The position numbers and the translations under genes are program-made. From assembly GCA_031255855.1 (NCBI GenBank), contig JAIRRS010000017.1:1-64000 (forward strand): DNA of 64,000 nt. Direction: 5' to 3'. Shown here one piece after another: positions 43,884 through 53,379 of this stretch. The DNA is from Tannerellaceae bacterium. GTDB taxonomy: Bacteria; Bacteroidota; Bacteroidia; Bacteroidales; Tannerellaceae. Position 1 is the stretch's first letter; each line of letters opens with the position of its first letter. The notes beneath the pieces are model-generated. The model ran no database searches, was not told the origin of the DNA, and saw only the letters and a list, made by a program, of their open reading frames with translations.

Positions 43884-46730
43884 ATGGAGAAGAAATATAC
43901 TGATTTTTTGTCTGAAATAGCTGATTTTATCCCTTCTACGCGGATATATACGGATGAATTATACGTGTTGGCGTGGGGGACGGATGCCGGTTTTTACCGG
44001 TTGGTTCCTAAGATAATTGTTTTTCCGGATGGGGAGCAAGAGGTGTCGCGGCTGCTCGGGATAGCCGGTAAATTTGCTGTCGCGGTGACATTCCGCGCGG
44101 CGGGGACCAGTTTGTCGGGGCAGTCGATTAGTGAATCTGTTTTGGTTGTGGCCGGAAAGTATTGGGAGAAATACCGCCTTTCCGGTGATGATGGGGCGAT
44201 TATCACTTTGCAGCCGGGTATTACCGGGCAGCGGGTTAATGAGATATTGGCGCCTTATCGACGTGTATTTCCTCCCGACCCGGCATCCCTTAAAAGCGCG
44301 ATGGTGGGGGGGATTGTGATAAATAATGCTTCGGGGATGAGCTGCGGAACGCATGCTAACAGCGATAAGGTGTTGGTTTCTGCGCGTATTGTTTTCGCGG
44401 ACGGGACTATCCTTGATACGGGAGACAGGGAGAGTTGCCGGGCTTTTTCCAGGCAGAAGCCGGAATTTATACGTTGTATTGAGCAGTTGCGGGACGCTGT
44501 CCGCGGCAACCGGCCGTTGTGTGAGCGAATTGAGTATAAGTATTCGATTAAGAATGTGACGGGATTGAATCTGCTGCCTTTTGTGAGGCATGATGACCCG
44601 TTTGATATTATAGCCCACCTGATGGTTGGTTCGGAGGGTACGTTGGCTTTCTTGTCGGAGGTTACGATGCGCACGGAGGCTGATTATCCTTTTAAAGCCA
44701 GCGCGATGGTTTATTTTAGCGATATACGGGAAGCTTGCCGGGCTGTAACCGGCATGAAGCGATTGGTAAACAAGGAGAACGGATGGATTGTTAAGAGCGC
44801 CGAGTTGCTGGACAGTAAGTCGTTGGCTTGTGTTAATGACACGACGGGCGAGGGCTTGACCGCTATCCTTACGGAGACAAAAGCCCACTCAAAGGAAGAG
44901 TTGCAGGATAATATCCGCTTGATAGAGCAGGTGTTGGAGAGGTATGAGACTTTCGGGCCGGTTGTGTTTACAGATATAGCGAGTGAGTATGGCGTGTATT
45001 GGGGGATACGTTCGGGTGTTTTCCCGGCTGTTGGCGGGAGCCGTAAGCCTGGGACGACTTCGTTGATAGAAGATGTTGCTTTCCATATAAATGATTTGCC
45101 GGAGGCTGTTGCCGAATTGCAGCAATTGCTTGCAGCTTACCAGTATGACGATGCCTGTATTTACGGACATGCTTTGGAGGGAAATTTCCATTTTATACTG
45201 AACCAGTCGTTTGGTACGGACGAGGAGGTTGCGCGTTATGAGGCATTGATGAATGATGTGGCCAAGCTGGTTGTTGATAAATATGACGGTTCGTTGAAAG
45301 CGGAGCATGGCACGGGGCGTAATATGGCACCGTTTGTGATGTATGAATGGGGTAGGGAAGCTTATGAGGTGATGAAGTCTGTGAAAGCGTTGTTTGATCC
45401 CCAGGGTTTGTTGAACCCAGGGGTGATTTTTAATGATGACCCGCAATGCCATATTCAGCATTTCAAGCCGCTCCCATTGACGAATCCCCTTATTGATAAA
45501 TGTATAGAATGCGGGTTTTGCGAAGTGAATTGTCTCACGTGTGGTTTGACATTATCGTCGCGGCAACGAATTGTGATACAGCGGGAGATAAGCCGTTTGC
45601 AACAGACGGGGGAGGATCCGGATTATTTGCAGGCGCTGCAAAAGCAATATTCGTATGCGGGGGAACAGACTTGCGCTGGAGACGGGCTTTGTTCGATGTC
45701 GTGCCCGATGCATATCAATACGGGAGATTTGACGCATGATATCCGGGGGAGACAGTGGGCGCATGATGGCTTTGGCTACAGAGTGGGCGCTTTTGTGGCT
45801 AATCACTTTGCCGGGGTTAAGTGGGGTCTTCGCGTGTTATTGCGATTGGCCGACACGGCTCATGTGGTTTTGAACACAAAGGCCATGAACGCGATTGCCG
45901 GGCTGGCACATAGAATACCGGGTGTGCCCTTGTGGACTCCCGCCATGCCCCGCATGCTGAAACAGCCTGCGGAGAAGGATATTGTAACAGAACCGGATTC
46001 GGTAGTAACGGATAAGCGATGTGTTGTTTACTTTCCCAGTTGCATCAATCAAACCATGGGGCCGGCACGTAAATCGCCCGATGAGATGGCATTGGTAAAT
46101 AAAATGATCTCCCTTTTGCATAAAGCCGGCTATGAAGTGATATTTCCTGATGGCATGGAATCCCTGTGTTGTGGGACTATCTGGGAAAGTAAGGGGATGG
46201 AAGATATTGCCGCCCGCAAAGCAAAAGAATTGGAAGCGGCCTTGTGGAAGGCCAGTAAAGAGGGGGCATATCCTGTGCTTTGCGACCAAAGTCCCTGCCT
46301 GTACCGGATGCGGCATACGATTAGGAAGCTGTATTTGTATGAGCCGGTAGAGTTTATCGTCCGGTTTCTGACAGACAGGCTGGTCTTTGAACCGTTGGAC
46401 GAACCTGTTGCGCTGCATATTACTTGTTCGATGCGTAAAATGGGATTGGATAAGGAAATTGTTTCATTAGCCAAGCGCTGTTCTCACCAAGTGATTGTTC
46501 CTGATGAAGTGGGCTGTTGCGGCTTTGCCGGAGACAAGGGGTTTACGCATCCCGAAGTAAACGAGTATGCTTTGCGTAAACTCCGTCCCCAGATTGAAAA
46601 GAATCATTTAAAAGCAGGCTATTCAAACAGCCGCACCTGTGAAATCGGTTTGAGCACCCACTCTGGAATTCCTTATACTTCTATTGTATATTTGGTAGAC
46701 AAATGTTCGAAGGGGCTTACTCTACCGTGA
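43884..46730 (+). CDS. FAD/Fe-S D-lactate-type dehydrogenase (fused)
   Basis: A 948-residue cytosolic or membrane-associated oxidoreductase built from a GlcD-like FAD domain (about 1-480) and a GlpC-like Fe-S domain (about 530-940). FAD part: PCMH fold with 'TFRAAGTSLSGQS' and 'GGIVINNASGMSCGT'. Fe-S part: CIECGFCEVNC (about residue 540) and 'CAGDGLCSMSCP' for two [4Fe-4S] clusters, then two cysteine-rich CCG domains (ending CCGTIW and CCGFAG). Enzymes of this plan oxidise D-lactate or D-2-hydroxyacids and hand electrons to quinone or ferredoxin. Codon use is richer in G/C at third positions than in most neighbours. Downstream of tspO by 5 bases; its end overlaps the convergent A2M gene by 14 bases. 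Confidence 0.92.
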   Translation: MEKKYTDFLSEIADFIPSTRIYTDELYVLAWGTDAGFYRLVPKIIVFPDGEQEVSRLLGIAGKFAVAVTFRAAGTSLSGQSISESVLVVAGKYWEKYRLSGDDGAIITLQPGITGQRVNEILAPYRRVFPPDPASLKSAMVGGIVINNASGMSCGTHANSDKVLVSARIVFADGTILDTGDRESCRAFSRQKPEFIRCIEQLRDAVRGNRPLCERIEYKYSIKNVTGLNLLPFVRHDDPFDIIAHLMVGSEGTLAFLSEVTMRTEADYPFKASAMVYFSDIREACRAVTGMKRLVNKENGWIVKSAELLDSKSLACVNDTTGEGLTAILTETKAHSKEELQDNIRLIEQVLERYETFGPVVFTDIASEYGVYWGIRSGVFPAVGGSRKPGTTSLIEDVAFHINDLPEAVAELQQLLAAYQYDDACIYGHALEGNFHFILNQSFGTDEEVARYEALMNDVAKLVVDKYDGSLKAEHGTGRNMAPFVMYEWGREAYEVMKSVKALFDPQGLLNPGVIFNDDPQCHIQHFKPLPLTNPLIDKCIECGFCEVNCLTCGLTLSSRQRIVIQREISRLQQTGEDPDYLQALQKQYSYAGEQTCAGDGLCSMSCPMHINTGDLTHDIRGRQWAHDGFGYRVGAFVANHFAGVKWGLRVLLRLADTAHVVLNTKAMNAIAGLAHRIPGVPLWTPAMPRMLKQPAEKDIVTEPDSVVTDKRCVVYFPSCINQTMGPARKSPDEMALVNKMISLLHKAGYEVIFPDGMESLCCGTIWESKGMEDIAARKAKELEAALWKASKEGAYPVLCDQSPCLYRMRHTIRKLYLYEPVEFIVRFLTDRLVFEPLDEPVALHITCSMRKMGLDKEIVSLAKRCSHQVIVPDEVGCCGFAGDKGFTHPEVNEYALRKLRPQIEKNHLKAGYSNSRTCEIGLSTHSGIPYTSIVYLVDKCSKGLTLP

Positions 46731-49700
46731 TTTTCTTTCCTTCGGTGTTTGCTTGTATCAAGTTGTCGTACATGGCTTCGCAGTAAACGGGCGGCAGGTA
46801 GAAGTTGCCTGAATATACGGTGGTAAGATTGATCCGTATGGTTACTTGCCGACCTGCGTTTAGCTTGTCGATGTATGTGTAAACTCTGTCGTCGCGGATA
46901 TCCTGGTAGTTGATTTCGCTGTTTGTTGCCGGTAGGGTTCTTTCGTGCAGGAATCGCGTATGTACGATTTCCCATCCGGCGGGGAATAGCTGGGTTAATA
47001 CCAGATTTTGCATCGGATAACTTGTTGGGTTTTTTACGGTTACTAGAGCGGTAAAGTTTGTTCCCCCCGGCAGGTTGTTTACGTTTATCGCTTTTCCTTC
47101 TCCGTCGTGGTAGTTTACACTTAAAGATACCCCATTGGCATAAGCGTCTTCTTCCCCTTGCCGGGGAGTACCTTCTGTGATAACACGTGCAAACAGGGTG
47201 GATTTCCCGTTATTTTTAAGTTCAAGAGCCGTGTTTGGGGCATCTGATTCGAATAAGGTTTCCGACCAAATGTTGTTTGTTGTCGATATATCCGACGATT
47301 TGCCACCGTACGCATAACTGAAGTCCATTGTACCTGTCACCGCATAGCGCGCCATGTAGCAGGAAAGGGCGATCAGGGCATAGGCCGTTTCTTGCGTGCT
47401 TAACCATTGGTCTGTAGAGAGTACGTCTGATATTTGGCGGCATAGGGCGGCGGCTTCCTGTCCTTTTTTCAATAGACATAATGTTTGCAAGCGAATGGCT
47501 TTGTCGCGGAAACTACTGCCATATGTGTAGTCGTAATAGTTGTATGTATTCTCTTGCCGGGTAGTTTCGGCAGTAATTTCATTGGCTACGTCTTCCCTTC
47601 CTACAAGCGCGTAAGCCGCCGCGAGCATCCATTTGCCTGTGTTGTTCAGCGATTTATTTTCCTTCAGGCGGTTCATGGCTCCCAATTCGGGTTGTTGGCT
47701 CAGAGCTAATACGTATAGGCGATATGCCTGAATCATTTCTTCCGACTGGGAATAGTCGTTGCCTGGAACTGGCTTCCAGCCGCGGGCGGCTCGTTGCAAA
47801 TAATTGACGGCGTCGCGTTTCAGCCCGTCGGGAACAAGATATCCTTTATTTCCGGCTTCTATCATAAAGTGTGTCGCGTATACCGTAGCCCATCCGGCAC
47901 TACTTGAACTTCCCGGCCAATATGCGAACGAACCCTCGGGCAACTGGTATGACCTGTAGCGGCGGATGACTTCTTTTATCCCGGCTTCGACAGACTCTTC
48001 CTGTCTTTTTGTCATTGAAGCAAACTCTTTCAGATACAATTGAGGGAAGGCTTTAGAGGTGATCTGCTCCAGACAGCCGTGGGGATATCCCAACAGATAG
48101 TTTAACCTTGCGGACAGATTGACGGGAGGTATGTCGGACACCTCAAGCGCCAGACTGTTCATACCGTCGGTTCCGGGCAGGGAAACCGTCTCTTTCCATG
48201 ACTCTCCTTCATTTAGGGTAACGGCTTGTACTTTGGTTTGCGGACGACGTACGGAGCGTATCTCTATATCGGTTTCATATACGGATTTATCCCCTTTGCC
48301 AGTGGCGACAATTTTCACGTGGCCGGCTCCCGCCCGGTCTTTGACCCGGATACGGAACAGGGTTTGTTTGTCTTCTTTTTGTGTGAAATTCAATTCGTGC
48401 GTATCACTTCCCACAACTTCCATATTGCCGGAACAGGAGATCGTTACTTTGACATTCCCGACATGGTCTTCCGTTGCAAACACCGTTGCCGGCACGGCCA
48501 TTTCTTCCCCGATACCAATCACGCGGGGAAGAGTTCCCAGCAGCATGACAGGCTTGCGGACGGCAACGCTCTTGTCGCTTTGCCCGTATGCGACGCCATC
48601 TCCGGCAACCACCATCACACGGACACGTCCGTTGTAGTTGGGCATCAGAGAGGTATGACGTTTCTTTTCTCCTTTCTTTAATAAGAACGGGCCTTCGAAA
48701 CGCACTACCGGTTTGAACCTGTTTACGATAGCTTTTGGCGCTTTGTTTAAGGCGTCGTCGCCTCCAATACTGAATAGCTGTTCGATGCGTCCTCCATAAG
48801 CACCTAACACATAGTTGTACAAGTCCCATGTTGAGACACCTAATGCTTCCCTCGCATTGAAAGCTTTCCATGGGTCGGGCGTTTGGAAACGAGTAAGGTC
48901 GAGCAAGCCTTCGTCGACAATAGCCAATGTGTAAGCCATCGGGCGGCCTTTTTCTTCAGATACGGTAATGGTATACTTTTCTTCCGGTTTAAATTCGGAC
49001 GCAGTATTGATTACCGGATGCAAATAACTATCAGGCGAATGCACCGTAAATGGCACGACTCCGTATAAGCGGATCGGAAGGTCGTTTGCCGTATTGCCAT
49101 AGGGTTGCAACAGTGTGATGTATATATACGCGTTCGGTTGCATTTCAGGCGTAATATCTAGTTGGATTGTTGTTTCCCCGGCTTTACAAAGATGCTCGGA
49201 AACAGACAGTACTTTCGATCCGTTTTCGATGCTGACTACCGCGCGGCTACCTTCGGGAGACGGGAATGTGACCGACATTTTTTCACCCGGCACGTAATTT
49301 TCCTTATCCGTCTTGAAGTTCAGCATTGTAGGAGTTGAATGGGCTTCGCGGTCGCGTAAGCTTCCGTAACCCGGCCAGTCAAAGTAACTTAGTATACCTG
49401 TGGAATGGCTTCCGTTTGTATCTTTTACACGAATCAAATAAGCGCCCCATTCCTCATAGGCGATGTTGAGTGTAAAGTTGCCTTTTCCGTTTGCGCCTGT
49501 TTTGATATCGAACTCTTTTACCGGAGAATAGTACGAATCGGATACATAATTGGCTAATTGTTCATTTGTGGAGTTCCACCACCAATGCCAACTGGTTTTA
49601 TAGATTTGAATTTTTAAATCAGTGGACGACGGTTTCCCTTCATTGTCAACCGAAACTACTTCGAATGTATGGTCTTTATCCGTTACCAACTGTGTTTTGT

Positions 49701-52245
49701 CTGTTTGCGGCGATTTTATTCCTATGTAACGGCTATAGGGTGAATATAGCATGTTTGAACCATCTATACTGAAATCGCCAGATTCTTCATACACACGGGT
49801 GGTGAGATTAGCCAATAACATTCCGGGAGCCGAGTTGCCAACGTTGAACCGCGCATCAATAACCGCGTCGCCTTCGCTATCTGTGCGTCCTTCTATGAGT
49901 TTGCTTTCTTCGCCGCTGAATGATTTGGCCGGGTCGTCGAACTGGTAATTTGCATATTCTTTGAAATTAGTTTTTGTCGCAACAAAAGTACCTTGAATGT
50001 CGTACTTCAGATTCCTGGCAACAGCCCCTTGCAACCATTCGGTGTGCAACGGAATCTTTACCGACTCGCTGCGTAAAGCTGGTTTTTCAGGTAATTTGAG
50101 GTTTATTTTCAAACGGTTGGGTTTGATGGTTTCGACGCGGATGCTTTTTGAAAATGTTGCTCCCCCTACCTGCACGTTTACATTCCATACCCCGGTCGGA
50201 GCGTCAGGATCTGTCGGCATGGCGAAGCTGTATAGTCCAAGTACACGGCTCGTTTGTGTCTTTTTAAGGTATGATTGTCCTAAAGGATTGAGCAGCTCCA
50301 TCGTAACCGGATGGTTTTTGGGTAACGTGTTATTTTTGTCGTTCAACATGAAACTCAGAAACAACGTATCTCCCGGCCGCCAAACGCCCCGGTCGCCATA
50401 GATGAATCCTTTAATACCCTTTTGGATCGCTTCACCCGAAACATCAAAAGAACTAAGCGACAGGGAAAAACCGGCATCTACGCGCATATACGCATATTGC
50501 TTTTCCGAGGTAGCAATCATATAGTATGGCCTGCCGCTTGGCAATTGGATTTTCACTTGTCCTTTCTCATCGGTTATACCCGAACCGATGATTTGGTGTT
50601 GGAAATTGTACAAAGCAATATTAACCGCTCTTTCCGGATAAGTAGTCACCAGGTTGTGAACCATAACTGTCATTTCATTGTCGGTTCCCATCATAGCCAT
50701 CAATCCCAAGTTGGAGGCAAGGATATTCTTGCTTTTTACTTTACTAAAGTAATAACTGTCCGAACAAGGGTTTTCCCGTTCGGAATAGTTGTAATTGTAA
50801 TAATCTACTTCTCCATTGTAATAGTAGTAGTCGCCCGTGTCAAACTTATTCAATTCTTCTTTGAATTTGAGTTCGTCTTCAGCAAGTATTTGTTCTTTCG
50901 TTTTTTTATTGGCGCCGTCGCAAGGGTAAGCGGATAAATCCCGGTTGAAAGAGAATTCAATCCTGTATATCGCGCCCGGTTCGGGCGTAATCAAATCATT
51001 CAGGTTGAGAGCGTATGTCCTCCATTCGTTCAGGTTGTTTCCTTCTTCGTCTATAAAAATGGTCTTGCGGGTAATTAAGCGTCCTACCCGCGTCAATTCA
51101 CTGAAACCATTCAGTGAATTATATTGGAGGAATTGTCCTACATTCTTTTCCTGTATCTTGATAATACGCACGATTACCCCCCGCAGGTATACAGCCTGAA
51201 AAGGCACATTCAACTCTTTGGATTGAGGTATGATTGTACCTTCCCCGGTAAAGCGTACATCCGGTAAAGCGTCGATTATTTCGATTTTCTCCTCCTTGTC
51301 GTCGGCCAACATACGTCCGCTTTTGCTGCGTATCGAACCACTCAGGAAGACCGTTTGCATGCCCGACCGTTTGTTATCGGGATAGAGCCTTATTTTATTG
51401 CCTTCAACAGTTACAGTTTCATTATGATTTCCTTTGATATAAGCCAAACCGGCCAATCCCGACGATTCGTCCAACGGATGAGTAAAAGTTATCTCGATAA
51501 ACCGTTCCGGCTCTTTTACATAACGTGTTTCGTATACAGAGAAATCATTCAGGGCGGGGATACGGGTGTTAACAATCCCTTGTTCTTTAACACCCAGCTT
51601 GTTAGATGCTACAAACAAGCGTAATTCGCGGCTACCGTCCGAACCGGCCATCATGTTTGTGACGGTAAGCATATGATTTTTTTCATCAGCATTATGCACC
51701 CATACTGTTTCCGCTTTTTCTGAAAGCTTAATGAGCGATTCGACTGTTTCAGCCGATTCCCGGTCGGGTGTGAAAATAGAATAAACGACATTATATCCCG
51801 TTTCATTCTCCGTGTTTATATCAATTGATTCGAAATTTGCACGGATATGCAAGGGAAGTGTTGAAAATTTAAAGGTGAAAAATTTATCATCCTCCTGAAC
51901 ATCAAACCACTCCGACAGGTTGGCCGTTACTTTATATTCGGTATCCCTGTTTAGTGGTTCGTCAGGTTTAAAAGAAATAGTGGAAGCATTTTCGAAAGAA
52001 AACGTACCTTTCACATTTGGTTTGATTTTGATAAGCCTGGAAAGTTCCGGCTCAGCCATTTTTTCAGATGGAACATCCTGGTTGAATAGTAGGTAGACAT
52101 TCGAATAACGAGATACTTTTCCTGATGTGAAAGCTTCGACATACGGACTCATAGATTCCCCCTCGGGATCGACACTTTTTGATTTACATCCTGTAATCAT
52201 TAATAAAAGTAAAAAATAGATGACCAGGCGATAAGGATTTAACAT
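46717..52245 (-). CDS. Alpha-2-macroglobulin family lipoprotein with thioester
   Basis: 1842 residues from the ATG at 52245 (lipobox MITGC), chosen because a TATATTTG box at 52276 would otherwise fall in the coding sequence of the longer open frame (to 52308). Domain plan: bacterial MG domains, A2M_N ('GDRGVWRPGDTLFLSFMLND'), bait/A2M_N_2 region, the A2M core ('VRFEGPFLLKKGEKKRHTSLMPNY') and a thioester domain with GCLEQ (C1391 and Q1394), then the terpenoid-cyclase-like domain. It is thought to trap foreign proteases in the periplasm and protect the envelope. In many Bacteroidetes and proteobacteria this gene sits beside pbpC; no pbpC is here. Bases are slightly G/C-richer than the window average, as in the preceding convergent gene. 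Confidence 0.94.
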   Translation of the reverse strand: MLNPYRLVIYFLLLLMITGCKSKSVDPEGESMSPYVEAFTSGKVSRYSNVYLLFNQDVPSEKMAEPELSRLIKIKPNVKGTFSFENASTISFKPDEPLNRDTEYKVTANLSEWFDVQEDDKFFTFKFSTLPLHIRANFESIDINTENETGYNVVYSIFTPDRESAETVESLIKLSEKAETVWVHNADEKNHMLTVTNMMAGSDGSRELRLFVASNKLGVKEQGIVNTRIPALNDFSVYETRYVKEPERFIEITFTHPLDESSGLAGLAYIKGNHNETVTVEGNKIRLYPDNKRSGMQTVFLSGSIRSKSGRMLADDKEEKIEIIDALPDVRFTGEGTIIPQSKELNVPFQAVYLRGVIVRIIKIQEKNVGQFLQYNSLNGFSELTRVGRLITRKTIFIDEEGNNLNEWRTYALNLNDLITPEPGAIYRIEFSFNRDLSAYPCDGANKKTKEQILAEDELKFKEELNKFDTGDYYYYNGEVDYYNYNYSERENPCSDSYYFSKVKSKNILASNLGLMAMMGTDNEMTVMVHNLVTTYPERAVNIALYNFQHQIIGSGITDEKGQVKIQLPSGRPYYMIATSEKQYAYMRVDAGFSLSLSSFDVSGEAIQKGIKGFIYGDRGVWRPGDTLFLSFMLNDKNNTLPKNHPVTMELLNPLGQSYLKKTQTSRVLGLYSFAMPTDPDAPTGVWNVNVQVGGATFSKSIRVETIKPNRLKINLKLPEKPALRSESVKIPLHTEWLQGAVARNLKYDIQGTFVATKTNFKEYANYQFDDPAKSFSGEESKLIEGRTDSEGDAVIDARFNVGNSAPGMLLANLTTRVYEESGDFSIDGSNMLYSPYSRYIGIKSPQTDKTQLVTDKDHTFEVVSVDNEGKPSSTDLKIQIYKTSWHWWWNSTNEQLANYVSDSYYSPVKEFDIKTGANGKGNFTLNIAYEEWGAYLIRVKDTNGSHSTGILSYFDWPGYGSLRDREAHSTPTMLNFKTDKENYVPGEKMSVTFPSPEGSRAVVSIENGSKVLSVSEHLCKAGETTIQLDITPEMQPNAYIYITLLQPYGNTANDLPIRLYGVVPFTVHSPDSYLHPVINTASEFKPEEKYTITVSEEKGRPMAYTLAIVDEGLLDLTRFQTPDPWKAFNAREALGVSTWDLYNYVLGAYGGRIEQLFSIGGDDALNKAPKAIVNRFKPVVRFEGPFLLKKGEKKRHTSLMPNYNGRVRVMVVAGDGVAYGQSDKSVAVRKPVMLLGTLPRVIGIGEEMAVPATVFATEDHVGNVKVTISCSGNMEVVGSDTHELNFTQKEDKQTLFRIRVKDRAGAGHVKIVATGKGDKSVYETDIEIRSVRRPQTKVQAVTLNEGESWKETVSLPGTDGMNSLALEVSDIPPVNLSARLNYLLGYPHGCLEQITSKAFPQLYLKEFASMTKRQEESVEAGIKEVIRRYRSYQLPEGSFAYWPGSSSSAGWATVYATHFMIEAGNKGYLVPDGLKRDAVNYLQRAARGWKPVPGNDYSQSEEMIQAYRLYVLALSQQPELGAMNRLKENKSLNNTGKWMLAAAYALVGREDVANEITAETTRQENTYNYYDYTYGSSFRDKAIRLQTLCLLKKGQEAAALCRQISDVLSTDQWLSTQETAYALIALSCYMARYAVTGTMDFSYAYGGKSSDISTTNNIWSETLFESDAPNTALELKNNGKSTLFARVITEGTPRQGEEDAYANGVSLSVNYHDGEGKAINVNNLPGGTNFTALVTVKNPTSYPMQNLVLTQLFPAGWEIVHTRFLHERTLPATNSEINYQDIRDDRVYTYIDKLNAGRQVTIRINLTTVYSGNFYLPPVYCEAMYDNLIQANTEGKKITVE

Positions 52246-52275
52246 ATCGTTCGCATATTTAAGGTAATATTTAGA

Positions 52276-52283
52276 CAAATATA
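52276..52283 (-). promoter_or_regulatory. -7 box of the A2M gene
   Basis: Minus strand TATATTTG, 31 bases upstream of the ATG at 52245, a typical Bacteroidetes promoter distance. Supports the shorter start. Confidence 0.65.
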
Positions 52284-52371
52284 TGGAAAGCTCCTGGATA
52301 AATCGCAATATTAGGAGAAATAGAGATCAGTATTTGGTATTCGAACATGACGTATTTGACATGCGGGGATT

Positions 52372-52447
52372 CATTGGGATGATCGTCCAAGATCATTGGG
52401 ATGAATTTAGGAAACCATTGGGATGATTTTGGCAGATCATCCCAATG
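52372..52447. repeat. 22-bp-period repeat element, copy C (inverted, four motifs)
   Basis: Four motifs begin at 52372, 52394 and 52416 (CATTGGGATG) and 52438 (CATCCCAATG), each 22 bases apart. Read on the minus strand, the order and spacers match copy B: ATCTGCCAAAAT, GTTTCCTAAATT, ATCTTGGACGAT. The first motif (minus reading) is CATTGGGATG rather than CATCTGGATG, so it still complements the last motif, CATCCCAATG. The right flank of copies A and B is missing. Lies in the 360-base gap between divergent genes A2M (-) and the DUF4858-like gene (+). Confidence 0.85.
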
Positions 52448-52605
52448 AAAACATTAACCCGTGTTTTCAGCAACAGGCTCCTCTAAATCGGCAGGTTATG
52501 AAGTATTAATTTAGTAATTTCAACATTTGATTCGCATTATTTAATACAAAAGACACAATAAACCTTTTAACACTTCCGTACCTTGCCGCCGTTTAACTAA
52601 AAAAT

Positions 52606-53262
52606 ATGGACAAACGGTTTATCTTGCTACTATTCATTTGTATCCACCATTCAGGCAGTCTCTACGCACAATGGACAAAAAAAGATTCGCTATGGTTGAA
52701 AGATGTTCTTTCCGGCAAACAGCAGATACAGTTGAACCCTGAGACAATGGAAGCAATCAAATCGGGTAATTTGATTAACGCGGATAAACCTATGATGCAA
52801 CCCCTCTCCGCTCCTCCGATTTTACCTATTTCCAAAAATTTTGATTTACAACCGGTAGATACAATCGATGAAAAAGTTATCGACTATACCCATATGCCTC
52901 CAGATGTTTTCATCCTGCGTAAAATAGAATCGACCCTTAATCCAGATACTGTTAAAATGTTAAAAGAGGGCGCCTTTGCCATGCCAGACTTAAAGGATAA
53001 AAACCGGATACAGATAGGTAATACACCTATCACAGTGGCTGCACAAGCTACCAATATATACAATGAGAACGTAAAAGATGGCCAAAAGAGAGGAGGATTT
53101 ACAGGGAGTGCCATCCTTAGATTTTCAGTAAACGATATTTTGATGGGTATTTTCAGTAAAACAGAAAGGAATAAGAGACGAAACAGAAAGAAAGCTAAAG
53201 CATGGCAATATTACAATGACTATCCCGAACATTTGGAATGGAAATCAAAAGAGAAACAATAA
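52606..53262 (+). CDS. Secreted DUF4858-like protein
   Basis: A 218-residue exported protein (signal peptide ends near SLYAQ). The mature N-terminus (WTKKDSLWLKDVLSGK, then 'IQLNPETMEAIKSG') resembles DUF4858, a Bacteroidales family of unknown function; the basic C-terminus (NKRRNRKKAKAW) is unusual. I recognise the family at moderate confidence and no function is known. It is transcribed away from the A2M gene and repeat copy C. The promoter box is weak (TACCTTG at 52579). Not clearly in operon with the next gene. Confidence 0.65.
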   Translation: MDKRFILLLFICIHHSGSLYAQWTKKDSLWLKDVLSGKQQIQLNPETMEAIKSGNLINADKPMMQPLSAPPILPISKNFDLQPVDTIDEKVIDYTHMPPDVFILRKIESTLNPDTVKMLKEGAFAMPDLKDKNRIQIGNTPITVAAQATNIYNENVKDGQKRGGFTGSAILRFSVNDILMGIFSKTERNKRRNRKKAKAWQYYNDYPEHLEWKSKEKQ

Positions 53263-53343
53263 TTATTTTATCTGGCAATGAAATCATGAAAGTCATAGAA
53301 TCGAAAACCTATAACGATTATTGGTAAAATCCGGTTTATCATT

Positions 53344-53351
53344 TACCTTTG
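53344..53351 (+). promoter_or_regulatory. -7 box of the DUF3298 lipoprotein gene
   Basis: TACCTTTG matches TAnnTTTG, 28 bases upstream of the ATG at 53380, with a TTGG about 20 bases further upstream as a possible -33 element. Confidence 0.6.
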
Positions 53352-53379
53352 TGCACTTAAACAAAATAAAACTGTTTTT

